This document shows positions 1-7,867 of a stretch of 47,527 bases of DNA, piece by piece. The notes beneath the pieces are model-generated. The model saw only the letters and a program-made list of their open reading frames with translations. It ran no database searches and was not told the DNA's origin. This stretch comes from Enterospora canceri. Its lineage: Eukaryota; Microsporidia; Enterocytozoonidae. Location: NCBI GenBank assembly GCA_002087915.1, contig LWDP01000008.1:1-47527 (forward strand), read 5' to 3'. Numbering within the stretch: the stretch's first letter is position 1; each line of letters opens with the position of its first letter. The position numbers and the translations under genes are program-made.

Positions 1-144
1 GCCACCACTAGAAACAACAAGAAAACAAACTGTTGGAAATTCATCGAATTGGATGAAATAAGACACAATGAAAAGGTCCTAATGAAATACCTGGCACAAG
101 ATGACGAGTCAAAAGAGAACATTAGTGACTTATTTTATTTGTAA
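1..144 (+). CDS. 3' end of an unidentified protein gene (partial)
   Basis: The frame is open from the first base of the window to a TAA at 142-144 and encodes 47 residues. The fragment is hydrophilic, with an Asn/Lys-rich beginning and an acidic, Ser-containing end that finishes in LFYL. Its stop lies only 17 bp from the stop of the convergent histone H2A gene, which is the tight tail-to-tail packing seen elsewhere in the window. The fragment is too short and has no motif I recognise, so no function is offered. That it is coding is inferred from the open frame and the spacing. Confidence 0.55.
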   Translation, partial: ATTRNNKKTNCWKFIELDEIRHNEKVLMKYLAQDDESKENISDLFYL

Positions 145-161
145 AACACTCTTCATACTGT

Positions 162-515
162 TTAATTCTTTCTGGTGACTTCTGGTAGCCTGAATCCTCT
201 GCAGCCACCTGACTGGATGACGTAGTCCTTCAGCAATGAACTCAGCTCTCCGTCTGCATTGATTGCATTACTCAGGTGTCTTGGACTGATCTTCTTCTTA
301 TTTCCATCATCATGGGCCATTATTTTCCCTCCATCCAGCAATTCCAGGATAATGTACGCTAGAGCAGATGACATCGCAACCTGTGCGTCCTTTGAGACCC
401 TCATGTACGTGGTGTGCTTCATAATTCTCTTAACCTGTGTCAACTTAAAGAACATTCTGTTTTTGTCTCCAGATGATGTCTTCTTTACGTCTCTCTTTCC
501 ACTCTTTCCTGGCAT
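162..515 (-). CDS. H2A: Histone H2A
   Basis: Core histone H2A, 117 residues, which pairs with H2B in the nucleosome. A basic N-terminal tail (MPGKSGKRDVKK) is followed by a divergent histone fold containing the helix-2 segment ALAYIILELL and the diagnostic ISPRHLSNAINADGEL stretch, equivalent to the IPRHLQLAIRNDEEL region of other H2As. The C-terminal tail lacks an SQ(E/D) phosphorylation motif, so it is not an H2A.X form. The frame stays open upstream to 656, but the ATG at 515 is chosen because CCCCAAG directly precedes it and because the histone tail begins there. It is convergent with the fragment at 1-144 and divergent from the membrane protein gene at 814. Confidence 0.9.
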   Translation of the reverse strand: MPGKSGKRDVKKTSSGDKNRMFFKLTQVKRIMKHTTYMRVSKDAQVAMSSALAYIILELLDGGKIMAHDDGNKKKISPRHLSNAINADGELSSLLKDYVIQSGGCRGFRLPEVTRKN

Positions 516-813
516 CTTGGGGTAACAAAACACGCTGTTTTTATATGGAATTTTGGAGGGAAAGACGTCATAATTATTGAATTCAGTTTCACCAAAAAAA
601 CGTCTTAGAAGCATGTTATTATATGATATGTGTATACTTTGTTTACCATAGTACACAACAAATCACATTCCATAACTAAGCTATCATAATTTGACACAAG
701 GTAATAATCATTAATATATCAGTATATAATTAAACCTGGGTGAATATCATAATGAAAGGTGTTATTTTGTTTTATATCAGTAATGCGTTTATTTATCACA
801 ACAAACAACCCAT
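516..813. other. Intergenic region between divergent H2A and membrane-protein genes
   Basis: This 298-bp AT-rich gap must hold both divergent promoters. The first 141 bases next to H2A stay open in the H2A frame, but that stretch lacks any histone-like sequence and precedes the CCCC-marked start, so I read it as 5' flanking DNA. Near 720-735 there is an ATATATCAGTATATAATTAA stretch that could act as a TATA-like element. I see no RNA gene or further protein gene here. Confidence 0.4.
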
Positions 814-1764
814 ATGATAAAACTGATTGAAGTATTCAATGAAATATCCACCAAAATCATGATTCATTCAACAATGCTGATAGTCAAAAACACACTCTTG
901 TATTTGTTTGCCCAGCCAGAAGTATGTAAGATATCATCACAATTCAATCTCTACATCTCAGTCAAAGTTGGAAGTATCATGTTCTTCAATCTTATGATAT
1001 TTTTGGAGTTCATGAATGCCCTGATCAACGTAAATGTCCACATTTATGGCAGCACAATCATTACTCTGATGTGTTTCTATGGAGTAACAGTATTAGATTG
1101 CATCATACTCGTCTATAACATGGAAAAACACAACAAGTCGATTAACTATTTGCTCATGGGATTATTTTTGACTATAATTATAGTTGAAATGGGAATGGCA
1201 TTGGAATTTCATAGAAACATCAGTTATGTCTCACATAGATTGATCTCAAAACTAACAAATGACTCAATAGTCCTAGATGCGTACAATAAGAGACAGAGAC
1301 TTGCAGGAATGTACATGACATTCATATTCTTCCTTACTGTGAACATTTTGACCTTGTTCTACGATGTCACGAAAAGTGAAACAATAACACCGGTTAAGAA
1401 ACTCAGCATTACGTGGCTAGAAGGATTCTTATACGATTACATCAGGTTACTCCACATAACAGCACTAGCATTTATGGTTCTGCTTTTGGTTTACAGACTC
1501 AATGATGAGTTTATGCTTCAACGTGTATTGCTCAAGTTTATGGTAATGATATAGTTGAGTTGTGCATCATTATTGTTATTGATCAATATTATCTACGGAA
1601 ACACGGATATATTCTATATCAGTAGTGTATTGTTGGCCAATTTTGTCTATGGAATATATGCGATCTACGTGATATTTCAGGAAGCAAATTCATTGAATAC
1701 TGGACTAAAAGAATGCCTTAACAAGTCAAACAAAGATTTAAAAATACGAAAGAAATTGGCGTAA
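814..1764 (+). pseudogene. Polytopic membrane protein gene interrupted by an in-frame TAG
   Basis: The ATG at 814 follows CCCAT and opens a frame of 246 codons that ends in TAG at 1552-1554. The same frame then continues without a break for a further 69 codons to TAA at 1762-1764. The product would have about eight hydrophobic segments. The TAG falls inside one of them: KFMVMI lies before it and LSCASLLLLINIIY after it, so the downstream part reads as the natural remainder of a helix plus one more membrane span and a basic tail ending IRKKLA. This may be a recently broken gene, a sequencing error or a read-through stop. I do not recognise the family. The neighbour downstream is GPI18 on the same strand. 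Confidence 0.6.
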
Positions 1765-1810
1765 CACATAGATATTAACAATTGATTTATTGTTTTAGCA
1801 CCCTAATCTC

Positions 1811-2827
1811 ATGTCTTCAATTAACAGGAAAATCCTTAAAATATTCTGTATCACACAGATATCACTCTTTGGATTGAGTTACCTGACACGAATGACTGTT
1901 CAAAGGTTTGATAAAGCAGAAAGTGCGTCACCTCTCAAACATTTGATATCGTGGGATGCCATGCACTTTGAACAAATTCAAGAACATGGCTACTTTTATG
2001 AACACAGTATGGCATTTTTCCCACTACACATGAAAATAGCAAGTATTGTAAGCTGTTACATATTCAATAAGACTGTTGTATCAATTGTATTGAACAATGT
2101 GTACTTTTTGATATCGGCACTATTGATCTACAAAATAGTACTGATTCTGCATAAACCAGATGAAAATAAGCATAAAACAAGCATATTTGCCCTGAAAACA
2201 GCAACATATTTCCTACTGAATTCAGCCAGTGTAATTTATTCAACAATCTACACAGAATCACTCTTCACACTGCTGTTTCTACTTGGATTCTACAACTACC
2301 TGAATGGATCCAGTGTTCATTCTGCATGCTTATTCAGCTTATCAACTCTCTGTAGATCAAATGGAATTGCATTTGTGTGCTTTCTGAAACCATACTGGAT
2401 TATTCCATTTATGGTTCCATTTGGAATATATCAACTGTTCTGTATCTTATTGTACTGGAAGAATAACTGCAATTTCACAATAATCATTCCATACAATTTC
2501 ATACAGAAGACATATTGGAATCAGGGATTCCTAAAATTCTACACCTTGCAACAACTTCCAAACATAATCATTGGGTTACCAAGTCTTCTACTCGCATCAT
2601 ACAGTCTACACAGTTTCAAGTTCAATAGACTCTCCGCTCTTCTGATGTTTAAGTTGCTCATGACAGTAACAACAATTCACTGGAATATGGCAGGCAGATT
2701 TCTTGCATTTCATCCTCATATACACATGTGCATGGCTAAAATCAGTAACAGATATGTTATATACGCATTTCTCACACTTAGACTGCTATACATAATCATG
2801 TTCAGTGCATATTATCCACCAGCCTAA
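1811..2827 (+). CDS. GPI18: GPI mannosyltransferase 2 (PIG-V/Gpi18)
   Basis: Probable ER mannosyltransferase that adds the second mannose to the GPI anchor precursor from dolichol-phosphate mannose. The 338-residue protein is strongly hydrophobic with many membrane spans. It carries family hallmarks: ISWDAMHF near residue 47, the HGY/FFP segment just after (AEHGY..E..LAFFP in other PIG-V proteins), and CRSNGIAF near residue 180, all predicted on the lumenal or active-site side. It is shorter than the roughly 430-490 residues of yeast and human enzymes. The start is set by the ATG at 1811 with CCCTAATCTC before it. Its presence implies GPI-anchored surface proteins, expected in spore-wall and plasma-membrane biology. 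Confidence 0.85.
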   Translation: MSSINRKILKIFCITQISLFGLSYLTRMTVQRFDKAESASPLKHLISWDAMHFEQIQEHGYFYEHSMAFFPLHMKIASIVSCYIFNKTVVSIVLNNVYFLISALLIYKIVLILHKPDENKHKTSIFALKTATYFLLNSASVIYSTIYTESLFTLLFLLGFYNYLNGSSVHSACLFSLSTLCRSNGIAFVCFLKPYWIIPFMVPFGIYQLFCILLYWKNNCNFTIIIPYNFIQKTYWNQGFLKFYTLQQLPNIIIGLPSLLLASYSLHSFKFNRLSALLMFKLLMTVTTIHWNMAGRFLAFHPHIHMCMAKISNRYVIYAFLTLRLLYIIMFSAYYPPA

Positions 2828-2875
2828 AATAAATCAGGTTTCAATAACAAAAATATTGATTCTAACCCTAATAAA

Positions 2876-2983
2876 ATGTTTTTTATTTATATTCTTTTAC
2901 TAATACACCTGTCTTTACCCTTGGAACTTGACTTCAACATATTTCTCTACCATTTTATCACAATATATTTCCCCTTATCATAA
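2876..2983 (+). CDS. Possible 35-residue hydrophobic peptide gene
   Basis: In the 173-bp gap between GPI18 and the next gene, an ATG at 2876 is preceded by CCCTAATAAA, the same signal that marks neighbouring starts, and opens a 35-codon frame to TAA at 2981. The peptide begins MFFIYILLLIHLSL and is hydrophobic throughout, so it could be a single-span membrane peptide comparable in size to Ost4 or Tom5, although it resembles neither. The coding claim rests only on the start signal, the open frame and the hydrophobicity. Chance is a real alternative in AT-rich DNA, where Phe, Ile and Leu codons are common. Confidence 0.3.
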   Translation: MFFIYILLLIHLSLPLELDFNIFLYHFITIYFPLS

Positions 2984-3000
2984 CAATCCCCTAATTGATC

Positions 3001-3678
3001 ATGCTAAAAACAGTTTTGAGCTTCAAAAATGGGTTCCCTCTAATCAAGATATTCTGCAACAACCTGATGTACACCAATAACAATCCAATCAGATTCCTAC
3101 TGACATATTACTATTTCTTTGCAGCCTGTTTCGCTACATTACCAGTAGTCAAAATCCAAAGATACCAAATGTGCATCGTAGGCGGAATCAGCTCCACAGT
3201 TCTGGTCGAGTTCCTGATATTCGTTTTTGATGGTGAATCACGAACACATCCTGCTCTCCATATTGTGATGCTGATCATTATTTCCCTACTGATCTACATC
3301 AAAATAATCTCTCTTGTGATTGGAATTGCATCCTGGTCATTTATGCTAGCCATATTTCTCTCACTCATCTTCAGGAAGTCGGTGCTTCTCATGGCCTTCT
3401 TCCTGTTTCTGGTTGGAATCTTCCTTGAATTCGCTTCAAAAGAAATCAGCCTGAATTTATTCATGAACAAGACACTGATACTTGCACTTGGTGTCGCAAT
3501 GGTTGTCACAATCAACATTCCAGTCTACAGCTTCGTCAACCTGAATATTGCTGTTCTGCCCTGTATTCTAATCAGTGCAATAATATTTAATTATATCATG
3601 GATATGGTTGTGATACAGCTGATTAAAGAAAGAAAAAGACGAATAGAAGCAGCACGAAGACATCATCAACATTATTGA
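3001..3678 (+). CDS. Polytopic membrane protein, unknown family
   Basis: A 225-residue protein with roughly six hydrophobic segments and a very basic C-terminal tail, KERKRRIEAARRHHQHY, which should be cytoplasmic by the positive-inside rule. No catalytic motif or known family signature is visible. The ATG at 3001 is preferred over the in-frame TTG at 2995, and CCCCTAATTGATC precedes it. Together with the genes at 814 and 1811 it forms a run of three AT-rich membrane-protein genes on the plus strand. Its stop lies 11 bp from the stop of the convergent gene at 3690. Confidence 0.75.
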   Translation: MLKTVLSFKNGFPLIKIFCNNLMYTNNNPIRFLLTYYYFFAACFATLPVVKIQRYQMCIVGGISSTVLVEFLIFVFDGESRTHPALHIVMLIIISLLIYIKIISLVIGIASWSFMLAIFLSLIFRKSVLLMAFFLFLVGIFLEFASKEISLNLFMNKTLILALGVAMVVTINIPVYSFVNLNIAVLPCILISAIIFNYIMDMVVIQLIKERKRRIEAARRHHQHY

Positions 3679-3689
3679 CATTCTATCAA

Positions 3690-4145
3690 TTATTTCTTAA
3701 AGTTCTTTAGCACAAAAATGCAGTCTTCAATGTCCTTCACAATGTGCTGCTCTGTTTCACTTGCTTCACCCTTGCAGTCTTTCGCATTCACTGCCCTATC
3801 GTAGATCTTTTTGACATTTTCACGAATTTTCCCTAGAAGTGGCTTGTAGGTTGCATCTGCGTCCTTGTGGAGCTTCTCTATCGCATTCAGGTCGCAGATC
3901 CGAATGGATTCGTAAACATCCACGACATAGGCGTAGTTGTTAGGCTGACTCAAACACGTCTGTAGCAGTGCGTAGTACTGTGCGAACATCTCCCTAGACA
4001 AGTAGTAGAGGAGTGCAATGGTCTTGTAGAAGACCATGTTCTTGCTGCCTGTGTTGCAATACTGTCCAAAATATGCCAGAAACTTGCTGTAGTCCTTCTC
4101 CCTAACTGCTTTGTCCATTTGTTTCTCCATGCTTTCTGCTGCCAT
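3690..4145 (-). CDS. Possible Rpn12/PSMD8-like proteasome lid subunit
   Basis: A 151-residue, mainly helical soluble protein. The middle segment (ALLYYLSREMFAQYYALLQ, then NNYAYVVDVYESI, then a long helix ending in KKIYDRAVNA) follows the spacing of the CSN8/PSMD8/eIF3K domain of Rpn12, where LLFLLSQNRVAEFHTELE is followed by NVYIKHPVSLEQ. It is far shorter than the roughly 270 residues of yeast Rpn12, so the N-terminal TPR-like part would be largely lost. The start ATG at 4145 has CCC immediately before it. The upstream region (4151-4203) contains nested inverted repeats and a TTCTAGAA site. The assignment is by eye and tentative; another helical-repeat protein is possible. Confidence 0.45.
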   Translation of the reverse strand: MAAESMEKQMDKAVREKDYSKFLAYFGQYCNTGSKNMVFYKTIALLYYLSREMFAQYYALLQTCLSQPNNYAYVVDVYESIRICDLNAIEKLHKDADATYKPLLGKIRENVKKIYDRAVNAKDCKGEASETEQHIVKDIEDCIFVLKNFKK

Positions 4146-4156
4146 GGGCTAATAAG

Positions 4157-4203
4157 AATGTGTTCTAGAAGAAACCATAACACATTTTAGAACACATTAT
4201 GGT
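4157..4203. promoter_or_regulatory. Nested inverted repeats upstream of the Rpn12-like gene
   Basis: AATGTGTTCTA at 4157-4167 is matched perfectly by TAGAACACATT at 4188-4198. A second perfect pair, ACCATAA at 4174-4180 and TTATGGT at 4197-4203, is interleaved with it. The left arm also holds TTCTAGAA followed by GAAAC (4163-4175), a heat-shock-element-like arrangement of the same type as that before HSP70. The block begins 12 bp upstream of the minus-strand start codon at 4145, where the promoter of this gene should be. Function is inferred from position and symmetry only. Confidence 0.45.
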
Positions 4204-4250
4204 AGTCTAACTAACCATTAAATTAACCTTACATCTTTATTTAGTTGAAC

Positions 4251-4937
4251 TCAATTGAATTTAGCCAGGTGATCTGCTGCCTTCTCACAGAATTCCCTAT
4301 GTGCCTGTGCTATCTTCATAATGATTCCATTTATCATAGACAGATGCATGAACTCAGTCATATCAACAACGACTTCCTTTGCATTCTTCGTAAACTTCTT
4401 TTCCAATGCCTCTTTTTCCTCTTCTTTATAGACATTGGATTGCACCAACTCCTCCAGATCGTATCGCGTATTCTTCACAGTCGTACGCTGGTGATCAATA
4501 TGCCTACACTTCTTCTTCAACACAGCCAACTCCTCTACAATGTCACTCATCTTCTCGTTCATCTTTCGCTTATCAGCCGCAATACCCTCGTAGGAGGCAG
4601 AGAAGTCGCTACAGACCTGTTTCAGATGCTTGTCACTCACGCTATTGGCCAGCTCCATTCCAACAAATGCCGTATCCGTGTATATGTCATCCCGCCTCAG
4701 CGACTTTATGTTTGTGCTCTTTCCCAACGTGGTGCTCCACGAACTCAAATTCTTCAAAATGGTTCCACCAAACTCGTAGTTCGAAAGCCCCTTTGTTACG
4801 CCCTGTAACACGCTGATCTCGTCACGTACCTTCCTGTAGCGTGTCTCTACGTCATCGTATCCCTCAGGCAGCTTCGTGTGGATGTAATCAATCTTCTTCA
4901 TTTTTCTCTCAATGTATCTCTTTGCATCCTGCATCAT
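4251..4937 (-). CDS. BAR-domain protein
   Basis: A 228-residue, almost entirely helical and highly charged protein with the length and heptad pattern of a single BAR domain (Rvs161/Gvp36/amphiphysin type), a crescent dimer that binds and bends membranes in endocytosis or secretory traffic. It begins MMQDAKRYIERKMKKIDYIHTKLP, and the long central helices contain Lys/Arg patches. No SH3 domain follows, so it would resemble Rvs161 or Gvp36 rather than Rvs167. The start at 4937 is the first of two adjacent ATGs after CCCCTTT; an in-frame TTG twelve bases upstream is not credible as a start. The gene ends 105 bp before the Rpn12-like start and lies 29 bp downstream of the coiled-coil gene. Confidence 0.6.
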   Translation of the reverse strand: MMQDAKRYIERKMKKIDYIHTKLPEGYDDVETRYRKVRDEISVLQGVTKGLSNYEFGGTILKNLSSWSTTLGKSTNIKSLRRDDIYTDTAFVGMELANSVSDKHLKQVCSDFSASYEGIAADKRKMNEKMSDIVEELAVLKKKCRHIDHQRTTVKNTRYDLEELVQSNVYKEEEKEALEKKFTKNAKEVVVDMTEFMHLSMINGIIMKIAQAHREFCEKAADHLAKFN

Positions 4938-4966
4938 AAAGGGGACCAAACAAAACTATTTCACCC

Positions 4967-6808
4967 CTAAATTATGTCTGACTCATTTTCCACGTTTATG
5001 TCCTTGTAGTACATTTTCATCTGCTTCCTCAGGTTATCGCTTGTATTTCCGTCTTTGACCTCGTTCAGCTGATCATCCAACTTCTCAAACTTCTTCTGAA
5101 GTCGATCAGTGCGATCCATCATTTCACGAAGAGTCGTTGTCGTATGGAACGACCTGATTGACTCGCCTGAGTCCACGTCGAAGATGTCTGTCTTCTTTGG
5201 CTCAGTCTTATCCGCCAGAGTGTGCAACATCGACAGCTTTTCTGTCAATTTATCAATATCGAGATTGTTTCCTACCCTACCAAAATCATAGTCATTTTTC
5301 TGGGTGTGTTTTGGCTCATCGAATCCACCAAGAAATCCTGGCTCATTTTTGTACTCAGTGGGCAAGACAGGTGGATTCTGTTGTGGGGTGACTGTATCGT
5401 ATTGGCTTAGTCTGTCCTTGAATTTGTCTGTATCAAACTGCTTTCCGTAGTATCTTGGAACGTAAGGTGCTTCTACTTTATTCTTGGTGGCCGTATCATT
5501 CTTCATGGCTGCATAGCCGTATCCACCACTAACTCTGCTTTTGATTGGGCTGTTTATGGTCTGTTTGATGAATGAGAACTTGTCTGCTATTTCATTTTGC
5601 CTTGTTTTGTATAACGGGATAGTTTCTTTTCGTTCTTTCTCTTTTTCTGCATTTTTAGCCATATTTTCTATTTTAGCCTTAAATTCCCTATTTGCCTTAG
5701 TCAACTGTTCTATTTTATTGTGCAATCTCACAGTATCATCTCTACTGTCAACCCTACATAACTCATCATCCAGACGTTCTCTCAGGTCGTCTGCATCTTC
5801 CTGCATCTTCTTAATTTGCACCTTTTGCTTCTTAATCCTCTTTCTGTACTTCTTTTTCTTCTTTTCAAAGACCCCAGTCAAATCCATTCCTTCCTTGGCG
5901 TATTTCTCACTTTGAATTATTTTGTTCAGCTGTTTGTTCAAATACGCATTCTGCTCATTCAGGTTCCTGTTGATTCCCTCGTAGTATTTGGCACTGTTGC
6001 GATTCTTCTCATTCTCTGCCAGGTGCTTCTTGCTCTCAGTCAGCATCTTCGATAACTCCGAATTGCACATTGCAAGATTCTTCTCCTTCGTAGCCAACTT
6101 CTTCTCAACCATCTCCAGTCTCCTCTCATATTCAACAACCTTGATTTTAGCAGCTGAATTCCTGTTTTCTTCCTCCCTCTTCTCATTCAGCAGCTTCTTC
6201 AGTGCCTCTTCCCTCTCATTCGCAAGCTTATTCAGCATCTCCATCTCCTTGTCGTATGAACTGTATCTTTCAGTTGCCCTGTTTCTCAACTGCTCCATTT
6301 CCTCCATCTTCAACCGAGACATCTCCACCTCCCTCTTCTGCTTCTCCGAATTCACGTGCAACTCAGCCATCTTCTGTTTCTGGTCCTGAATGATTCTGTT
6401 CAATTCAGCCACATTTGATACCTTGAATTCCACGTCACTTTCTAGTTTCTGTGCATAGAACCTATTTTTCTGACTATTTTGCTCTGCCTCCAACTTCTCC
6501 CTGTTCAACCTCTGATTCTCTTCCAGCAGCCTGTTCTTCTCCACCACACTCTTCCTCAGTGTCTCCAACAAACTCTCATTCACCATATTAATGCGTATCT
6601 CATTCTTTAGTATCGCATCTCTAACTCCCTCCTTATTTTCCAATTTCAGGCTTGTGTTTATTTCATTGTATGTCTGCTGCAGAGACTCCAGCAGGTACTG
6701 TAGGTTACTACTCTTTTCTGCTATTGGCTCTACCACATTCTGTGACACACTCTTTCTTCCTCCAATGAAATCCTGTATTTCCCTGTTTATTTTGTCGTAC
6801 TCCACCAT
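4967..6808 (-). CDS. Long coiled-coil protein (613 residues)
   Basis: After a short N-terminal region (MVEYDKINREIQDFIGG) the protein is continuous, Glu/Lys/Arg/Asn-rich coiled coil from about residue 40 to 400. A less structured segment with Pro, Gly and Tyr follows (around 400-530, including SPIKSRVSGG), then a final helical stretch ending in NESDII. Such architecture fits a structural, cytoskeletal or spindle-plaque protein, but no diagnostic sequence names it. The start at 6808 follows CCCCA; the frame stays open upstream to 6877 without homology support. It is divergent from the Grn1-domain gene at 6936, sharing a 127-bp promoter region. Confidence 0.75.
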   Translation of the reverse strand: MVEYDKINREIQDFIGGRKSVSQNVVEPIAEKSSNLQYLLESLQQTYNEINTSLKLENKEGVRDAILKNEIRINMVNESLLETLRKSVVEKNRLLEENQRLNREKLEAEQNSQKNRFYAQKLESDVEFKVSNVAELNRIIQDQKQKMAELHVNSEKQKREVEMSRLKMEEMEQLRNRATERYSSYDKEMEMLNKLANEREEALKKLLNEKREEENRNSAAKIKVVEYERRLEMVEKKLATKEKNLAMCNSELSKMLTESKKHLAENEKNRNSAKYYEGINRNLNEQNAYLNKQLNKIIQSEKYAKEGMDLTGVFEKKKKKYRKRIKKQKVQIKKMQEDADDLRERLDDELCRVDSRDDTVRLHNKIEQLTKANREFKAKIENMAKNAEKEKERKETIPLYKTRQNEIADKFSFIKQTINSPIKSRVSGGYGYAAMKNDTATKNKVEAPYVPRYYGKQFDTDKFKDRLSQYDTVTPQQNPPVLPTEYKNEPGFLGGFDEPKHTQKNDYDFGRVGNNLDIDKLTEKLSMLHTLADKTEPKKTDIFDVDSGESIRSFHTTTTLREMMDRTDRLQKKFEKLDDQLNEVKDGNTSDNLRKQMKMYYKDINVENESDII

Positions 6809-6935
6809 TGGGGATAAATTTACCAGGAATATTTCACCTACTGCAATAAAATGGAATGAATCACACAATTCCCTCAATAAGCAAGGAATACAGTCAAATA
6901 GCAGTTATTCAACTTCCCTACAAATATTTCACCCA

Positions 6936-7169
6936 ATGGCACATAAAAAGAGAATGTCAAAACGAGTCTCAACCAGAAAGAGGGAGAAAATCAACAAGAA
7001 AGTCAAGGAGCACTACCGAAAGAAGAAGAGGGAGCAGAAAGAGAAGAAGGGCGTACCACGATCAGTGTTGATGACGACAGAGCACAAAGCGCATCTCAAG
7101 AAGATCAAGGAGGATACGGAAGCAAGAACACAGGCGTATTACGAGGCAGAAAACATGAGTAACTTGTAG
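6936..7169 (+). CDS. Stand-alone Grn1-domain nucleolar protein (GNL3/Nug1 N-terminus-like)
   Basis: A 77-residue, extremely basic protein: MAHKKRMSKRVSTRKREKIN, then KKVKEHYRKKKREQKEKKGVPR. This matches the Grn1/GNL3L N-terminal domain that starts the nucleolar GTPases Nug1 and nucleostemin (SKR.STR.R..I.KK...H.RK.RK..KK, then G[IV]P). In those proteins a circularly permuted GTPase follows; here the gene stops at 7169 after a short helix, so the domain stands alone. It probably works in 60S ribosome assembly. ACCCA precedes the ATG at 6936. The stop lies 11 bp from that of the convergent NAP/SET gene. Confidence 0.65.
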   Translation: MAHKKRMSKRVSTRKREKINKKVKEHYRKKKREQKEKKGVPRSVLMTTEHKAHLKKIKEDTEARTQAYYEAENMSNL

Positions 7170-7180
7170 TGATCAATAAA

Positions 7181-7726
7181 TTATTCCTCAGAATACGCGT
7201 AGAATGGTAGATTTGCGTAAAACTCGTAGAACAAGTCGAACATCTCCAGCGTCTCATCATCTGACTCGAAGTAGGCGAAGAGTGGACACGATTCCACCCC
7301 GTCTTTGTAGGTGAGTTGCATGGCGCCCTCTTCCCTTGCCATGAAGCCGAATGTCCTCTCCAGCCGCGTCTGCTCCACGTACGGATTCTCAAACAAGTCG
7401 ACTGTGACTTTTATTCGGTAGTTTTCCAAATATTCCGCCTTGATGAATTTGATGAATTCACAGTCGTAGCACTCATCTTCTCCTACGACGACCACAGGGA
7501 GCTTGGAGTGGATTTCCGGGAAGTTGTCGAGTGCCGCCGTCATCATCTCCCTCATCTCGTCCTCCTCCATCTTCTGGAAGAGGGAGTCCCTCTCCGCCAG
7601 AATCCCCTCATTCTGCTTCTGGAACTCCATCTTCAAGGCGTACTCCCGCTTCAAATACTCGTTGAAGTTCCCTTCAACCTCTTTCTGGATCTGCTGGATC
7701 TTCCTCTTTGTCTCTGCGTCAGCCAT
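7181..7726 (-). CDS. NAP/SET-family histone chaperone
   Basis: A 181-residue protein of the nucleosome assembly protein family, which carries H2A-H2B or H3-H4 dimers. A long N-terminal dimerisation helix (about residues 5-60, including LKREYALKMEF and ILAERDSLFQKM) leads into the earmuff domain: FPEIHSKLPVVVVGEDE, then ENYRIKVTVDLFENPYVEQ, corresponding to the NYRI.F.F..NPYF.N core of SET and Nap1. The usual long Asp/Glu C-terminal tail is reduced to a short ending, YAYSEE, and the domain is shorter than the family norm. The start at 7726 has CCC immediately before it. It is divergent from HSP70, sharing 141 bp that contain the heat-shock-like repeats. Confidence 0.75.
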   Translation of the reverse strand: MADAETKRKIQQIQKEVEGNFNEYLKREYALKMEFQKQNEGILAERDSLFQKMEEDEMREMMTAALDNFPEIHSKLPVVVVGEDECYDCEFIKFIKAEYLENYRIKVTVDLFENPYVEQTRLERTFGFMAREEGAMQLTYKDGVESCPLFAYFESDDETLEMFDLFYEFYANLPFYAYSEE

Positions 7727-7779
7727 GGGCATTTTCACCACTTTTTCCTTCTACCCTTTTTCTACCAGAACAAGTCTCA

Positions 7780-7831
7780 CCACTTCCCATTTCCTTCTAG
7801 AACACTTTCCACTTCCAATTTCCTTCTAGAA
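7780..7831. promoter_or_regulatory. Duplicated heat-shock-element-like repeat before HSP70
   Basis: Two imperfect direct copies of CCACTTCCNATTTCCTTCTAGAA lie at 7780-7802 and 7809-7831 (period 29 bp, one difference). Each ends in TTCTAGAA, a perfect nTTCnnGAAn heat-shock-factor half-site pair. The second is followed by a further TAGAA. The pair ends 36 bp upstream of the HSP70 ATG at 7868, a typical promoter position. HSF-type factors bind such inverted nGAAn units in fungi. That this array makes the gene heat-inducible here is inference. Confidence 0.6.
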
Positions 7832-7867
7832 ACTTTTTAGAATAAATTTTTTGTTTGTTAGAAGGGT

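Noticed and set aside
516..656. N-terminal extension of histone H2A
   Set aside because: The open frame has no histone similarity, and CCCCAAG plus a normal tail mark the ATG at 515.
5541..6389. Plus-strand frames opposite the 613-residue coiled coil
   Set aside because: Hydrophobic mirror translations of charged heptads, with no CCC start.
7316..7840. Plus-strand frame across the NAP/SET gene and HSP70 promoter
   Set aside because: Antisense of a clear gene and runs through the heat-shock repeats; His/Leu-rich and without motifs.
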